Assembly: GCF_014644535.1 (NCBI RefSeq)
Contig: NZ_BMKW01000008.1
Coordinates: forward strand, 470-64,469
DNA: 64,000 nucleotides
Direction: 5' to 3'
From: Neoroseomonas lacus
Lineage (GTDB): Bacteria > Pseudomonadota > Alphaproteobacteria > Acetobacterales > Acetobacteraceae
A program made the translations under genes and the position numbers. Shown piece by piece: positions 34,784-42,942 of the stretch. The notes beneath the pieces are model-generated. The model saw nothing but the letters and a program-made list of their open reading frames with translations, searched no databases and was not told the DNA's origin. Position 1 is the first letter of the stretch. Each line of letters begins with the position of its first letter.

Positions 34784-35758
34784 TCACACCGCGCTGAGAA
34801 GGGCGCTGTGGCCCTGGTCGATGGTCTCCGACGGCAATTCGCCAAACAGCGCCCGGTATTCCTGCGAGAAGCGGCCGAGGTGCCAGAACCCGCAGCTGAG
34901 CGCCGCAATCTTCACATGAGAAGTGTTTCCGCGCCCGGCCCGCAACGCTGCCCTTGCCTGGTGCAACCGGCGCAATCGGAGGTAGCGATGGATCGACAAT
35001 CCATGCACGGCAACGAAGGCATTGTGCAGCGTGCGCATCGGCACGCCGAGAGCTTGTCGCAGATCCTCGGAATACACCGGCTCGCCGATGCTGGCGGCCA
35101 GCAAATCCTCGGCCTGCCGCACCAGGGCGACGCGGCGCCGCACGGCGCGGAACGAGGCATCCATCTGTGGCGGATGCCCCGCCGCGGCCATGCTGAAGCG
35201 CAGCGCGTCCTCGGCCATGGATTTGCGCACGGACGACAGGCTGAAGCGCGCCGGGTCCTGTTTCGCCAGGATGCTGGCCTCACGCGCGAAGGTTGCCAGC
35301 TTGGGGTGAGCGGTTCCGTCCTGGCGCAGCAGAAACGCGCCTTGCCGCGGAAGGCTCTCGGCCGCCGTGACGGCATGCAGCGTATCGGCGCAGAAGCTGA
35401 GGGCACCCCAGACAATCGGCTCGAGGACACTCGCGAACATCGGTGCGCCAGGCCCCAGGTGAACAATGCCGCCTCGACGGATCTGGATGCCGTTGACCCG
35501 TGTGCGTTCCTCGGCCAGGTCCAGCCCGAACAGCAACACGGAGCGGTCGGTTGCGACATGGCCACGGGTGATGTGCGCATTGTCCGCAGCGATCTGCAGC
35601 GTTACCGGCCCGAGATCGATGGCGGTGAGCGTCGCCGCGAAAGGCTCTGGTCCGAGGCGCAGATATTCGACCTGCGCATCCCGCAGGGTCGCGGCCAGCT
35701 GATCGGGGTCACCGATCGACATCACCTGGACCGGTGGCGGAACGTCGTGCCATTCCAA
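34784..35758 (-). CDS. AraC-family transcriptional regulator
   Basis: A 324-residue regulator with an N-terminal sensing region and two C-terminal helix-turn-helix units (about 225-315). The second carries IAALSCGFWHLGRFSQEYRA, the AraC signature. The start is TTG at 35758, supported by a perfect AAGGAGG eight bases upstream; no ATG offers a comparable site. It lies 48 bp upstream of nasT on the same strand, so the two may be co-transcribed. No clear target is indicated; the divergent lipoprotein gene at 36006 is one candidate. Confidence 0.9.
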   Translation of the reverse strand: MEWHDVPPPVQVMSIGDPDQLAATLRDAQVEYLRLGPEPFAATLTAIDLGPVTLQIAADNAHITRGHVATDRSVLLFGLDLAEERTRVNGIQIRRGGIVHLGPGAPMFASVLEPIVWGALSFCADTLHAVTAAESLPRQGAFLLRQDGTAHPKLATFAREASILAKQDPARFSLSSVRKSMAEDALRFSMAAAGHPPQMDASFRAVRRRVALVRQAEDLLAASIGEPVYSEDLRQALGVPMRTLHNAFVAVHGLSIHRYLRLRRLHQARAALRAGRGNTSHVKIAALSCGFWHLGRFSQEYRALFGELPSETIDQGHSALLSAV

Positions 35759-36005
35759 CCGCTATTCCTCCTTCGACGCGACACCAGGGCCCGCGGGTGT
35801 GGAAGCAACGCCGGCCGTCATGGTGATGGCCGAATTCAGACATCGCTCCCGCCTGCGGGAGTTGCACGGGGGCGTCAGGATGGTGACGAGGGCGGACTCT
35901 AACTCGACGTCGCGACCTCTACTATAACCGCCTCTACCCGAGACCCGGCCCGGGGAGCGGCAGCGATTCGCGCCGCATCTCCTGATCTGAAGTGAGGATG
36001 CCGCG

Positions 36006-36491
36006 ATGACCATCGCCCGCCACCGCATACCGCGCCGCCTTGTCGTATTGGCCCCGCTGCTGTTTGTGGCCTGCTCCGCCGACCTGCCGCAGGCACCGCC
36101 CCCACCCGATGCCGTGATCTCGCCGGGCCTGTATGCCATTCCCCCAGGCACCCCGGTGGACGGGACCGTCCGATTGACGCTTCGGCGAGGAGCGGCGACC
36201 ACCCAGGGGGTGTTGCAGGCCAATGGGCAGAATGTCCGCTTCACCATCACCGGTCTCGCGGTGCAGGACGGTGCCCCTGCGCGCGCCACGGTCACCGGGC
36301 GCGTCTTCGGGCTGGAACGCAGTGGCAGCTTTGCCGGCACCTATCGTGACGTCGGCGGGCAGGCCTCGGATTTCGGTGCGGCACTGCGCCTGGGCAATGA
36401 CAATCTGGTGCTGATGGAACTTCGCTCGGCGCCCCCGGGCCTCTCCCTTGGCGTTCCGGCCGAGGGTGCGACGGTGACCGTGGCGCGCTGA
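36006..36491 (+). CDS. Putative lipoprotein of unknown function
   Basis: A 161-residue envelope protein with a basic N-terminus, hydrophobic core and lipobox FVAC followed by SADLPQAPPPPD, so it should be lipid-anchored. The rest is rich in beta-strand-like patterns (GTVRLTLRRGAATTQGVLQA; RATVTGRVFGLERSGSFAGT) and probably folds as a beta-sandwich or small barrel. I do not recognise a family. It is followed 50 bp later by a membrane protein gene on the same strand. Confidence 0.7.
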   Translation: MTIARHRIPRRLVVLAPLLFVACSADLPQAPPPPDAVISPGLYAIPPGTPVDGTVRLTLRRGAATTQGVLQANGQNVRFTITGLAVQDGAPARATVTGRVFGLERSGSFAGTYRDVGGQASDFGAALRLGNDNLVLMELRSAPPGLSLGVPAEGATVTVAR

Positions 36492-36541
36492 AGGGGCGTG
36501 ACCGGGACCACGGTCGCCCCGGCCATGCGGCAGGTCCAGGC

Positions 36542-37009
36542 ATGAAAGACGTCGAGGCGATGTTCGAAGTGGCGAGTTGGGGGACGTCCTGGGCCCTTGG
36601 CGCGCCGCTCATGGTGCTGACCGTGGTGGTGCATGTGTTTGGCCTGGGCCTCATCAGATCGGCCTTCTACAACGCCTTTCAGCGACGCAACTGGCTGTTC
36701 CGCGGGCCGGTTGTGCACTTTGCGCTCGTGATGAGCGTGACGGTGTCGCTCGTCACCCTGCTGCATGTGGTGCAGGCGGCTATCTGGGCCTCGTGCTACG
36801 TACTCGTCGGTGCCATCCCGACCGCCCATCTGGCCATGCTGTATTCGATCGGCGCCATGGCAACCTATGGCCACGCCACGGTGTATCTTGATGCGCACTG
36901 GCAGATGCTCGGCGCGATGGAGGCGTTGAACGGCGCCATCCTGCTCGGCCTGTCGACGGCCTTCCTCTACGCGATGATCCAGCAGGCCTGGCCCGGGAAA
37001 AGGAACTGA
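36542..37009 (+). CDS. Small integral membrane protein resembling two-TM potassium channels
   Basis: A 155-residue protein with about four hydrophobic segments (20-40, 56-80, 82-104, 125-148). The end of the protein resembles two-TM ion channels in which a pore loop is followed by WRLLGAxEAxNG-like sequence: here HWQMLGAMEALNGAILLGLSTAF. At the place of the selectivity filter TTxGYGD it has AMATYGH (105-111), so Tyr-Gly is kept but the first Gly and the Asp are lost. It may be a non-selective or non-conducting relative. The assignment rests on pattern resemblance only. Confidence 0.6.
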   Translation: MKDVEAMFEVASWGTSWALGAPLMVLTVVVHVFGLGLIRSAFYNAFQRRNWLFRGPVVHFALVMSVTVSLVTLLHVVQAAIWASCYVLVGAIPTAHLAMLYSIGAMATYGHATVYLDAHWQMLGAMEALNGAILLGLSTAFLYAMIQQAWPGKRN

Positions 37010-37024
37010 CCAAGCCGCGGTCCT

Positions 37025-37058
37025 GGGGCGCCCATCGCAGGTTGCTGCGATGGGCCCC
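37025..37058. terminator. Bidirectional hairpin between convergent genes
   Basis: GCCCATCGCAG-GTTG-CTGCGATGGGC (37030-37055) is a perfect 11-bp stem, extended by GGG/CCC pairs. It lies 20 bp after the stop of the membrane protein gene and just before the stop of the convergent gene at 37067. It probably serves both as a terminator or mRNA end; no T-run is present. Confidence 0.6.
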
Positions 37059-37066
37059 GGTCAGCT

Positions 37067-37507
37067 TCAGTTGCCGTAGTAGTTGTTGATGACTGTCGAA
37101 GGCTGCCCGTAAGTGTAGACGGTCGTCGCAGCCGGCGGGCGGGCAGCGGATGCGGCGGCCGCCCCGACCGCGGCGCCGGCCACGCCGCCGACAATCGCAC
37201 CGGCGGCAAAGCTGCCGGCCGGATGGTAGGCTGGGGCTACCACGACCGGCGCGCGGTAGTAGCCATGATAGTCGCCGCCCCAGCCGTGATAGCCATAGGC
37301 CGGGCGGGCGCCGTAGGCACCGGTGCCGCCGGCATGCCAATGGTTGCCCCAGGCGGTCGTGCCGCCGGCATGCCAATAGACACTTTGCACGCTGGGCGCC
37401 GAGGTCCGGATGGCGTCACGCAGCGCGCCGGAGGCATCTACGGGCGCCGCGCCGGCCGGCAGTGTCGCCAGCCCGGCCAGGGCGGTCAGAAGCAGGAATT
37501 TCCGCAT
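37067..37507 (-). CDS. Exported His/Gly/Tyr-rich small protein
   Basis: A 146-residue protein with a clear signal peptide (MRKFLLLTALAGLATLPAGA). The middle is unusual: two WHAGGT repeats (VYWHAGGTTAWGNHWHAGGT) are followed by a Tyr/His/Gly-rich stretch (GYHGWGGDYHGYYRA). Then comes a glycine-zipper-like hydrophobic segment (GAIVGGVAGAAVGAAAASAA) and a tail ending VINNYYGN. It is probably periplasmic or outer-membrane associated. The histidines could bind metal. The function is unknown. It is followed upstream by another small exported protein gene on the same strand. Confidence 0.75.
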   Translation of the reverse strand: MRKFLLLTALAGLATLPAGAAPVDASGALRDAIRTSAPSVQSVYWHAGGTTAWGNHWHAGGTGAYGARPAYGYHGWGGDYHGYYRAPVVVAPAYHPAGSFAAGAIVGGVAGAAVGAAAASAARPPAATTVYTYGQPSTVINNYYGN

Positions 37508-37523
37508 CGTCCGATCCTTCGCG

Positions 37524-37868
37524 TCAGCGGTTGAGGTTGTGGTCCTGAATGAGCTTGCGCCAGTCGGCGAGGCTGCGCTCGCAGAATTGCCGGTCGGGTT
37601 CATGCGAGGAGCCGGCACCATAGGCCGTGGCGAAGCGGAAGGCGGCATTCGCGCCCATCTCAGCGATCAGGATGCTGTTGAAGGCGAGCAGGGCGCGCTG
37701 CGCCTGCGGCTTCTCGGCTTCCGGCAGGCATTGGATGGCATGGCCGGCCATCAGGCCGAGATTGGTCAGGCCACGATCCAGGCCTTCCACCGTGACCGGC
37801 GGTGGCGTCTGCGCGAGAGCGGAGGTTGCAAGGCCGGCCATGAGAGCGGCTGTTGCCAGAAGGCGCAT
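37524..37868 (-). CDS. Small periplasmic protein of unknown function
   Basis: A 114-residue protein with a signal peptide (MRLLATAALMAGLATSALAQ, cleavage after ALA) and a helical remainder. It contains two cysteines (QCLPEAE and FCERSLADW), which could form a disulfide in the periplasm. I do not recognise the family. It lies 16 bp upstream of the His/Gly-rich protein gene on the same strand and may be co-transcribed with it. Confidence 0.7.
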   Translation of the reverse strand: MRLLATAALMAGLATSALAQTPPPVTVEGLDRGLTNLGLMAGHAIQCLPEAEKPQAQRALLAFNSILIAEMGANAAFRFATAYGAGSSHEPDRQFCERSLADWRKLIQDHNLNR

Positions 37869-38301
37869 GCGAGCATTTCCTCAAAGACTGTGTGGAAGCA
37901 AGAACGGGAACCTAGCCCGGCCGCGCGGAAGGATCGATCCGATATCGCGGAAGGCGGCGCCGCCATTTTAGCACGTCATCGTCAACAAACCTTCGACATG
38001 GCCAGCCCGATCATCCATCGGTGGCGCCGTGACGGCCGCCGACGAACCCGGCGCGGCACGCAATGGCTGCGCCGAGGTACCCCACGCCAAGGTGGCCACT
38101 AAGGCAATCGCCGTCAGGGATGTCGATAACCGCAATCCTGCCAGTTGCGTGCCTAAGGTCTTCCGCCGCGCGGCCAGCAATGGACGTGACGTGCCGGTTG
38201 ATCCGGCGGCCCGTTGCGCGGGGCAAGGCTAGCACCGGGAATGGAGGCATCAGGCCATTGGTCGTGTCCATTCCCCGCAAGCCGTCGGGTGGCCGCCCCG
38301 C
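37869..38301. other. Intergenic region with no convincing gene
   Basis: About 430 bp between two minus-strand transcription units. One minus-strand frame (37968-38180, TTG start) would encode a 70-residue peptide with a hydrophobic segment, but no ribosome binding site or family supports it. I see no RNA gene or strong hairpin. Confidence 0.4.
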
Positions 38302-39159
38302 TCAGAATCCGTAGAGCCGTGCTGGATTGTCCACCAGCACGCGGCGCCGCTCGGCCTCGCCCGGCGCCCAGGCGCCGAGCAGGTCGAGCAGCGCGCCATC
38401 CTCCGGCATCCAGCTGGTCAGCGAGGGATGCGGCCAGTCGGTCCCCCACAGGCAATGCTCCGGCGCGGCGTCGAGCAGGGCACGCGCGAAGGGGGCGACA
38501 TCGGCGAAAGGCGGCCCGGCGGATGAGATACGGTAGCCGCACAGCTTCACCCAGGCCCGCCCGCTCCCGACCAGCCGGAGCAATGCCTGGAAGCCAGGTG
38601 CGTCCACCCCTTCGGCCGTGCGCACGCCGCCCATGTGGTCGATCACCACCTCGACCGGCAGCGCGGCGAGGCGGGGCGCGAGATCGGGCAACTGCCAGCC
38701 TTCCGCATAGACCTGCAGATGCCAGCCCAACGGTGCGATCCGCCGGGCCAAGGCTTCGAGGCCTTCCAGCGGCGTGCCGTTGCCGCTGACCGCGTTGAAG
38801 CGGACGCCGCGCGTGCCGGCGGCGTGCAGCGCACGCAGCGTCGACTCGTCGATGTCGGAGTCGACCACCGCCACCACCCGCGCACGGTCGAGCCCGAACT
38901 GCGCCGCCGCGTCCAGCGAGCAACGATTGTCGGTGCCATAGACGGAGGGTTGCACGATCACCATGCGCTCGATGCCAAGTGCGCCGGCGACGCGCAGATA
39001 CTGCGGGATCAGCGCGGCCTGCGGGTCGTAGTGGCGTCCTGCGTCGAGCGGAAACGCGTCATAGGGACCGAAGATGTGGAAATGGCAGTCGCAGGACAGC
39101 GGCGGCGCCTTCCACGACGGCTTTGGCGTGACGTCGAGCGGCGGCAGGCACGGCCTCAT
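38302..39159 (-). CDS. Amidohydrolase-2 family metal-dependent hydrolase (LigI-like)
   Basis: A TIM-barrel hydrolase or lactonase of 285 residues. The first-strand motif CDCHFHIFGP, the VIDHMGG histidine and the late acidic WGTDWPHP match the 2-pyrone-4,6-dicarboxylate lactonase (LigI)-like branch of amidohydrolases. Many relatives act on lactones of aromatic or sugar catabolism. The exact substrate is unknown. The start ATG overlaps the stop of the MetE-like gene upstream, so the two are coupled and probably act in one pathway, together perhaps with the divergent GMC oxidoreductase. Confidence 0.88.
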   Translation of the reverse strand: MRPCLPPLDVTPKPSWKAPPLSCDCHFHIFGPYDAFPLDAGRHYDPQAALIPQYLRVAGALGIERMVIVQPSVYGTDNRCSLDAAAQFGLDRARVVAVVDSDIDESTLRALHAAGTRGVRFNAVSGNGTPLEGLEALARRIAPLGWHLQVYAEGWQLPDLAPRLAALPVEVVIDHMGGVRTAEGVDAPGFQALLRLVGSGRAWVKLCGYRISSAGPPFADVAPFARALLDAAPEHCLWGTDWPHPSLTSWMPEDGALLDLLGAWAPGEAERRRVLVDNPARLYGF

Positions 39160-40199
39160 GGCGCCGCCCCCGTCAGCTCACGGCGCACGATGGCCGCACC
39201 TTCGACCATCGCGCGCATCTTCCCATCGGCGACCTCGCGCGGCAGGTACTTCATGCCGCAATCGGGTGCGACGATGACGCGCGCCGGGTCGATATGGGGA
39301 AGCGCCTTGCGGATGCGCGCGGCGACCGTCTCCGGCGTTTCGATCGCCTGGTCCAGCAGGTCGATGACGCCAAGGATGATGGTCTGCTCAGGCAACTGCT
39401 TCAGCACCGCGGTATCGAGGTTGGACTGCGCCGTCTCGATGGAAATCTGCCGGACGTTGCAGCGGCAGAGCTCGGGCAGGAAGGAATACCCGTTCGGCCG
39501 TTCATGGATGATGGCGGCGTAGCCGAAGCAGATGTGCAGCGCCGTCATGCCCTCGATGCCATCGAGCGCGCGGTTCACAGCCTCCACGCCATAGGCGCGC
39601 GCCTTGTCGGGTCGCGCCTGCATGTAGGGTTCGTCGATCTGCACGATGTCGGCGCCGGCGGCGAACAGGTCGCGGATCTCCGCATTGACGGCGGCGGCGT
39701 AGTCGAGCGCCATCTCCGCCTCGTCCTTGTAGAAATCGTTCTGTGCCTGCTGGGCCATGGTGAAGGGGCCGGGCACGGTGATCTTGATCATCCGGTCCGT
39801 ATTGGCGCGCAGGAACTGCACGTCGCGCGCCTCGACCGCATGGCGGCGACGGATGCGACCGACCACCCGCGGCACCGGGTTCGGGTGCCCGCTGCGGTCC
39901 ATGGCCAGGCCCGGATTATCGATGTCCACGCCGTCGAGCGCGGTGGCGAAGCGGTTGGAATAGCTCTCCCGCCGCATCTCTCCATCGGTGATGATGTCGA
40001 GCCCGGCGGCCTCCTGCGCGCGGATCGCGAGCAGCGTGGCATCGTCCTGCGCCTGGTCTAGGTATTCCGGCGCCACGCGCCACAACTCGCGCGCCCGCAC
40101 GCGCGGCGGGAAGCGTCCGGCGAGCTTCTGGCGGTCGATCAGCCAGTCGGGTTGCGGATAGGAGCCGACGAGCGATGTCGGCAGCAGCGTGTTTGTCAT
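39156..40199 (-). CDS. MetE C-terminal-domain-like methyltransferase (core MetE type)
   Basis: A 347-residue zinc TIM-barrel protein related to the C-terminal half of cobalamin-independent methionine synthase. The zinc ligands appear present: His and Cys in ALHICFGY/LCRC-type stretches and the late Cys in VIAPDCGMKYL; VQIDEPYMQ matches the conserved IDEP. The N-terminal half of MetE is missing, as in core-MetE and related methyl- or alkyl-transferases. The context (LigI-like hydrolase, GMC oxidoreductase) suggests a catabolic methyl transfer and not methionine synthesis. This is inference. It opens a two-gene operon. Confidence 0.85.
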   Translation of the reverse strand: MTNTLLPTSLVGSYPQPDWLIDRQKLAGRFPPRVRARELWRVAPEYLDQAQDDATLLAIRAQEAAGLDIITDGEMRRESYSNRFATALDGVDIDNPGLAMDRSGHPNPVPRVVGRIRRRHAVEARDVQFLRANTDRMIKITVPGPFTMAQQAQNDFYKDEAEMALDYAAAVNAEIRDLFAAGADIVQIDEPYMQARPDKARAYGVEAVNRALDGIEGMTALHICFGYAAIIHERPNGYSFLPELCRCNVRQISIETAQSNLDTAVLKQLPEQTIILGVIDLLDQAIETPETVAARIRKALPHIDPARVIVAPDCGMKYLPREVADGKMRAMVEGAAIVRRELTGAAP

Positions 40200-40317
40200 G
40201 GCGGTTCCTCCGGGCTGGACGCTACCTGCGCCGGCCCGGGGCTACCAGGGGTGGAGGCTTCCGCCACCCGGCGCGCAGTGCAAACATCGCCCTCAACGAA
40301 ATCGAGGGGATGGAACG

Positions 40318-41925
40318 ATGGCGGTGAAGGAAGCGGATTACGTGATTCTCGGCGGTGGTTCCGCCGGTTGCGTCATGGCCGCGCGCCTGTCTGAGGACCC
40401 GGCATCGCAGGTCGCCTTGCTCGAGGCGGGCCCCTGGGACCGCAACCCCTGGATCCACATCCCGATGGGCTTCGCGCGGCTCTACGTCACCCGCAAATTC
40501 GACTGGAACTACCAGACCGAGGCCGAGCCCGAACTCGGCGGTCGCCAGGTCTATTGGCCGCGCGGGCGCGTCATCGGCGGGTCGGGCAGCGTCAATGGCC
40601 TGGTGTTCCTGCGCGGGTCGCCACGCGACTACGACCGCTGGTCGCAATCGGGCGCGCGGGGCTGGTCCTATGACGATTGCCTGCCGGCTTTCCGCAAGCT
40701 GGAGACCTTCGCCGGCCCTGACAGCGAATACCGCGGCAAGGACGGCCCCGTGCAGGTCGGCGAGGTGCCCGAGCCCTCGGATGGCTGCCGCGCCTTCGTC
40801 GAGGCCTGCACCCGCCTCGGCTTCGCGCGCAACGCCGACAACAACGCCGCATGGTTCGAGGGCGTCGCCCCCAACCAGCTCAACGTCCATCGTGGCTGGC
40901 GCTGGAGCCCGGCAACCGCCTATCTCAAGCCCGCGCTGGGCCGTCCGAATCTGCAGGTGGAGACCGAACGCGTCGGCCAACGCATCCTGATCCGCGATGG
41001 ACGCGCCGTTGGCGTGGTGGTGCGCGGCCCGGCTGGCGAGGACACCTGGCTGGCACGGCGCGAGGTGATCCTGTGCTCGGGCGCGATCGAGAGCCCGAAG
41101 ATGCTGATGCTCTCCGGCATCGGCGATGGTGCCGCGCTGCAGGCGATGGGCATTCCCGTCGCCGTCCATGCGCCGGAGGTCGGCAAGAACCTGCAGGACC
41201 ATTTCATGGTCCGCTTCGCCTTCAGGACAAAGCCCTGCGGCACGCTCAACGAGATCATGGCGAACCCGGTGCGCGCGGCGGGGCTCGGCCTGGGCTGGTT
41301 CTTGCGGCGCAAGAACCAGATGGCGGTCGGTGCCTCCGAAGCCAGCCTGTTTGCCCGTGTGCTGCCGGGCTCCGAGGAACCCGAGGTGCAGTTCCAGTTC
41401 GTCAATTTCAGCCTGGGCAGCCAGGGCACCTCGGCAAGTTCCCTGGCGAAGCACCCCGGCTTCACCTTCAACTTCTGCGTCTGCCGCCCCGACAGCCGCG
41501 GCGAGCTGACGCTGCGCGCGCCGAGTGCCGAGGTGAAGCCGGTGATCCGCGCCAACTACCTGACGGCCGCCTCGGACATCCACATCATGCTAGAATCAGC
41601 GAAGCTCGGCCGGCGCATCGCCGCGACCGAACCCTTCGCCGGGTTGATAGAGGAGGAACAATTCCCCGGCCTGGCGACGACCAGCGATGAGCAGATGCTC
41701 GACTACATCCGCGCCAATGGCACCACCGTTTACCACCCCTGCGGCACCAACCGGATGGGCGCGGATGACCGCTCGGTGGTGGACCCGGAATTGCGTGTGC
41801 GCGGCGTGGCGGGGCTGCGGGTGGTGGATGCTTCGGTCTTCCCGCTGGTGCCGTCGTCGAACATCCACCCGGCGGTGCTGATGCTCGCGGAGCGCGCGGC
41901 GGAGATGGTCCGCCGCGCGGCCTGA
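40318..41925 (+). CDS. GMC-family FAD oxidoreductase (choline/alcohol dehydrogenase-like)
   Basis: A 535-residue flavoprotein that oxidises an alcohol group. The N-terminal ADP-binding motif is LGGGSAGCVMAARLSEDP (11-28), with the GMC signature WPRGRVIGGSGSVNGLVFLRG. A likely catalytic His pair is at H473 (VYHPCGTNRMG) and H517 (SSNIHPAVLM). It has no signal peptide, so it is cytoplasmic. The start ATG has GAGGGGA seven bases upstream; an extension to 40189 overlaps the divergent promoter region. Sequence gives no exact substrate. It is divergent from the MetE-like/amidohydrolase operon, 118 bp apart. Confidence 0.92.
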   Translation: MAVKEADYVILGGGSAGCVMAARLSEDPASQVALLEAGPWDRNPWIHIPMGFARLYVTRKFDWNYQTEAEPELGGRQVYWPRGRVIGGSGSVNGLVFLRGSPRDYDRWSQSGARGWSYDDCLPAFRKLETFAGPDSEYRGKDGPVQVGEVPEPSDGCRAFVEACTRLGFARNADNNAAWFEGVAPNQLNVHRGWRWSPATAYLKPALGRPNLQVETERVGQRILIRDGRAVGVVVRGPAGEDTWLARREVILCSGAIESPKMLMLSGIGDGAALQAMGIPVAVHAPEVGKNLQDHFMVRFAFRTKPCGTLNEIMANPVRAAGLGLGWFLRRKNQMAVGASEASLFARVLPGSEEPEVQFQFVNFSLGSQGTSASSLAKHPGFTFNFCVCRPDSRGELTLRAPSAEVKPVIRANYLTAASDIHIMLESAKLGRRIAATEPFAGLIEEEQFPGLATTSDEQMLDYIRANGTTVYHPCGTNRMGADDRSVVDPELRVRGVAGLRVVDASVFPLVPSSNIHPAVLMLAERAAEMVRRAA

Positions 41926-41944
41926 ATCGGCGGCTCATACCAAC

Positions 41945-41967
41945 GGCACGAGGCTTTGCCTCGTGCC
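41945..41967. terminator. Hairpin between convergent GMC and bpt genes
   Basis: GGCACGAGGC-TTT-GCCTCGTGCC is a perfect 10-bp stem with a 3-base loop, 20 bp after the GMC stop codon. It reads the same on both strands and probably ends both transcripts or protects their 3' ends. There is no T-run. Confidence 0.6.
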
Positions 41968-42114
41968 GAGGCGGTGATTGCGGCCCGCTGGTAGTCCGGC
42001 GAAAGCCAAGCAAACCGGAGGTTTGCACGTCACGCCAGAGGCGGGCCTTCGGCACGACGCATTTGAGGGCATGAAAAGGCTGACACCACCGATCGAAGCA
42101 TTCGTCCGGTGGAA

Positions 42115-42888
42115 TCAGACCTCCACGCTGGTGGTCATCGCCGCACCGACCGGCGCGGGGGCGGCCGCATCGGTCAGCACCCGCCAGGCGCCGCCCATGA
42201 GCACTTCGCTGGGGCGGAAGCGGGCCTTGTAGGCCATCTTCCGGCTCTCCGGCACCCAATAGCCCAGATAGACGTAGGGCAGGCCGAGTTCGCGCGCGCG
42301 CTGCACCAGCCACAGCACGATATAGGTGCCGAAAGACCGCCGGTCGTCATCCGTCTCATAGAAGGAATAGACCGCCGAGAGCCCGTCCGAGAGTCGGTCG
42401 GTCAGGCAGGCGCCGAGCAGCTTGTCGGTATCGTCGCGCATCTCGACGACGCTGCTGCTGATCGGCGTGTCCTCGACCATGGCGCGGTAGTCGTAGAAGC
42501 CCATTGCCGCCATGTCGCCATCGGCGTGGCGTGCCTTCTGGTAGCGGTTGAACAGGGCGAATTGTTCCGCCGTGGCGCGCGGCGGCATCTCGGCCGAGAC
42601 CACGCCGGCATTGGCGCGGGCGACGCGCCGCTGAGTCTTGTCCGGCTCGAAGGCGCGCGCGTCGATGCGGATCGGGATGCAGGCCTGGCAGCCCGGACAG
42701 ACCGGCGAATAGGCGATGTTGTGGCTGCGCCGGAAGCCGGCCCGCGACAGCCGGTCGTGCAGCGCCTCGGCGTCGGCGCCCGACAACTCGGTCACGACTT
42801 TCCGTTCCGTCCGCCCGGCCAGGTAAGGGCAGGGCAGCGGCGCGGTCGTATAGAAAAACTGCGGTCGGCGGGCTGAACGCTGGAGCAT
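42115..42888 (-). CDS. bpt: Leucyl-tRNA--protein transferase Bpt (N-end rule)
   Basis: Transfers leucine from Leu-tRNA to N-terminal Asp/Glu of proteins, marking them for ClpS/ClpAP. The 257-residue protein has the characteristic Cys-rich front (CPYLAGRTERKV, CPGCQACIPIRI) and the GNAT-like acyltransferase segment VYLGYWVPESRKMAYKARFR. The start ATG at 42888 (MLQRSARRPQFFYTTAPLPC) matches the family N-terminus; a GTG at 42933 would add 15 residues without support. The stop codon coincides with the intergenic repeat core shared with 14286-14301. Confidence 0.93.
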   Translation of the reverse strand: MLQRSARRPQFFYTTAPLPCPYLAGRTERKVVTELSGADAEALHDRLSRAGFRRSHNIAYSPVCPGCQACIPIRIDARAFEPDKTQRRVARANAGVVSAEMPPRATAEQFALFNRYQKARHADGDMAAMGFYDYRAMVEDTPISSSVVEMRDDTDKLLGACLTDRLSDGLSAVYSFYETDDDRRSFGTYIVLWLVQRARELGLPYVYLGYWVPESRKMAYKARFRPSEVLMGGAWRVLTDAAAPAPVGAAMTTSVEV

Positions 42889-42942
42889 CTGTCGGACCCT
42901 AGTGTCGGCGTCTGCGCGCTGGGAATCAACCACCGCGCTGCA

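Noticed and set aside
37968..38180. A 70-residue minus-strand frame with a hydrophobic segment (TTG start)
   Set aside because: No ribosome binding site and no family resemblance; the hydrophobic stretch alone is weak evidence in GC-rich sequence.
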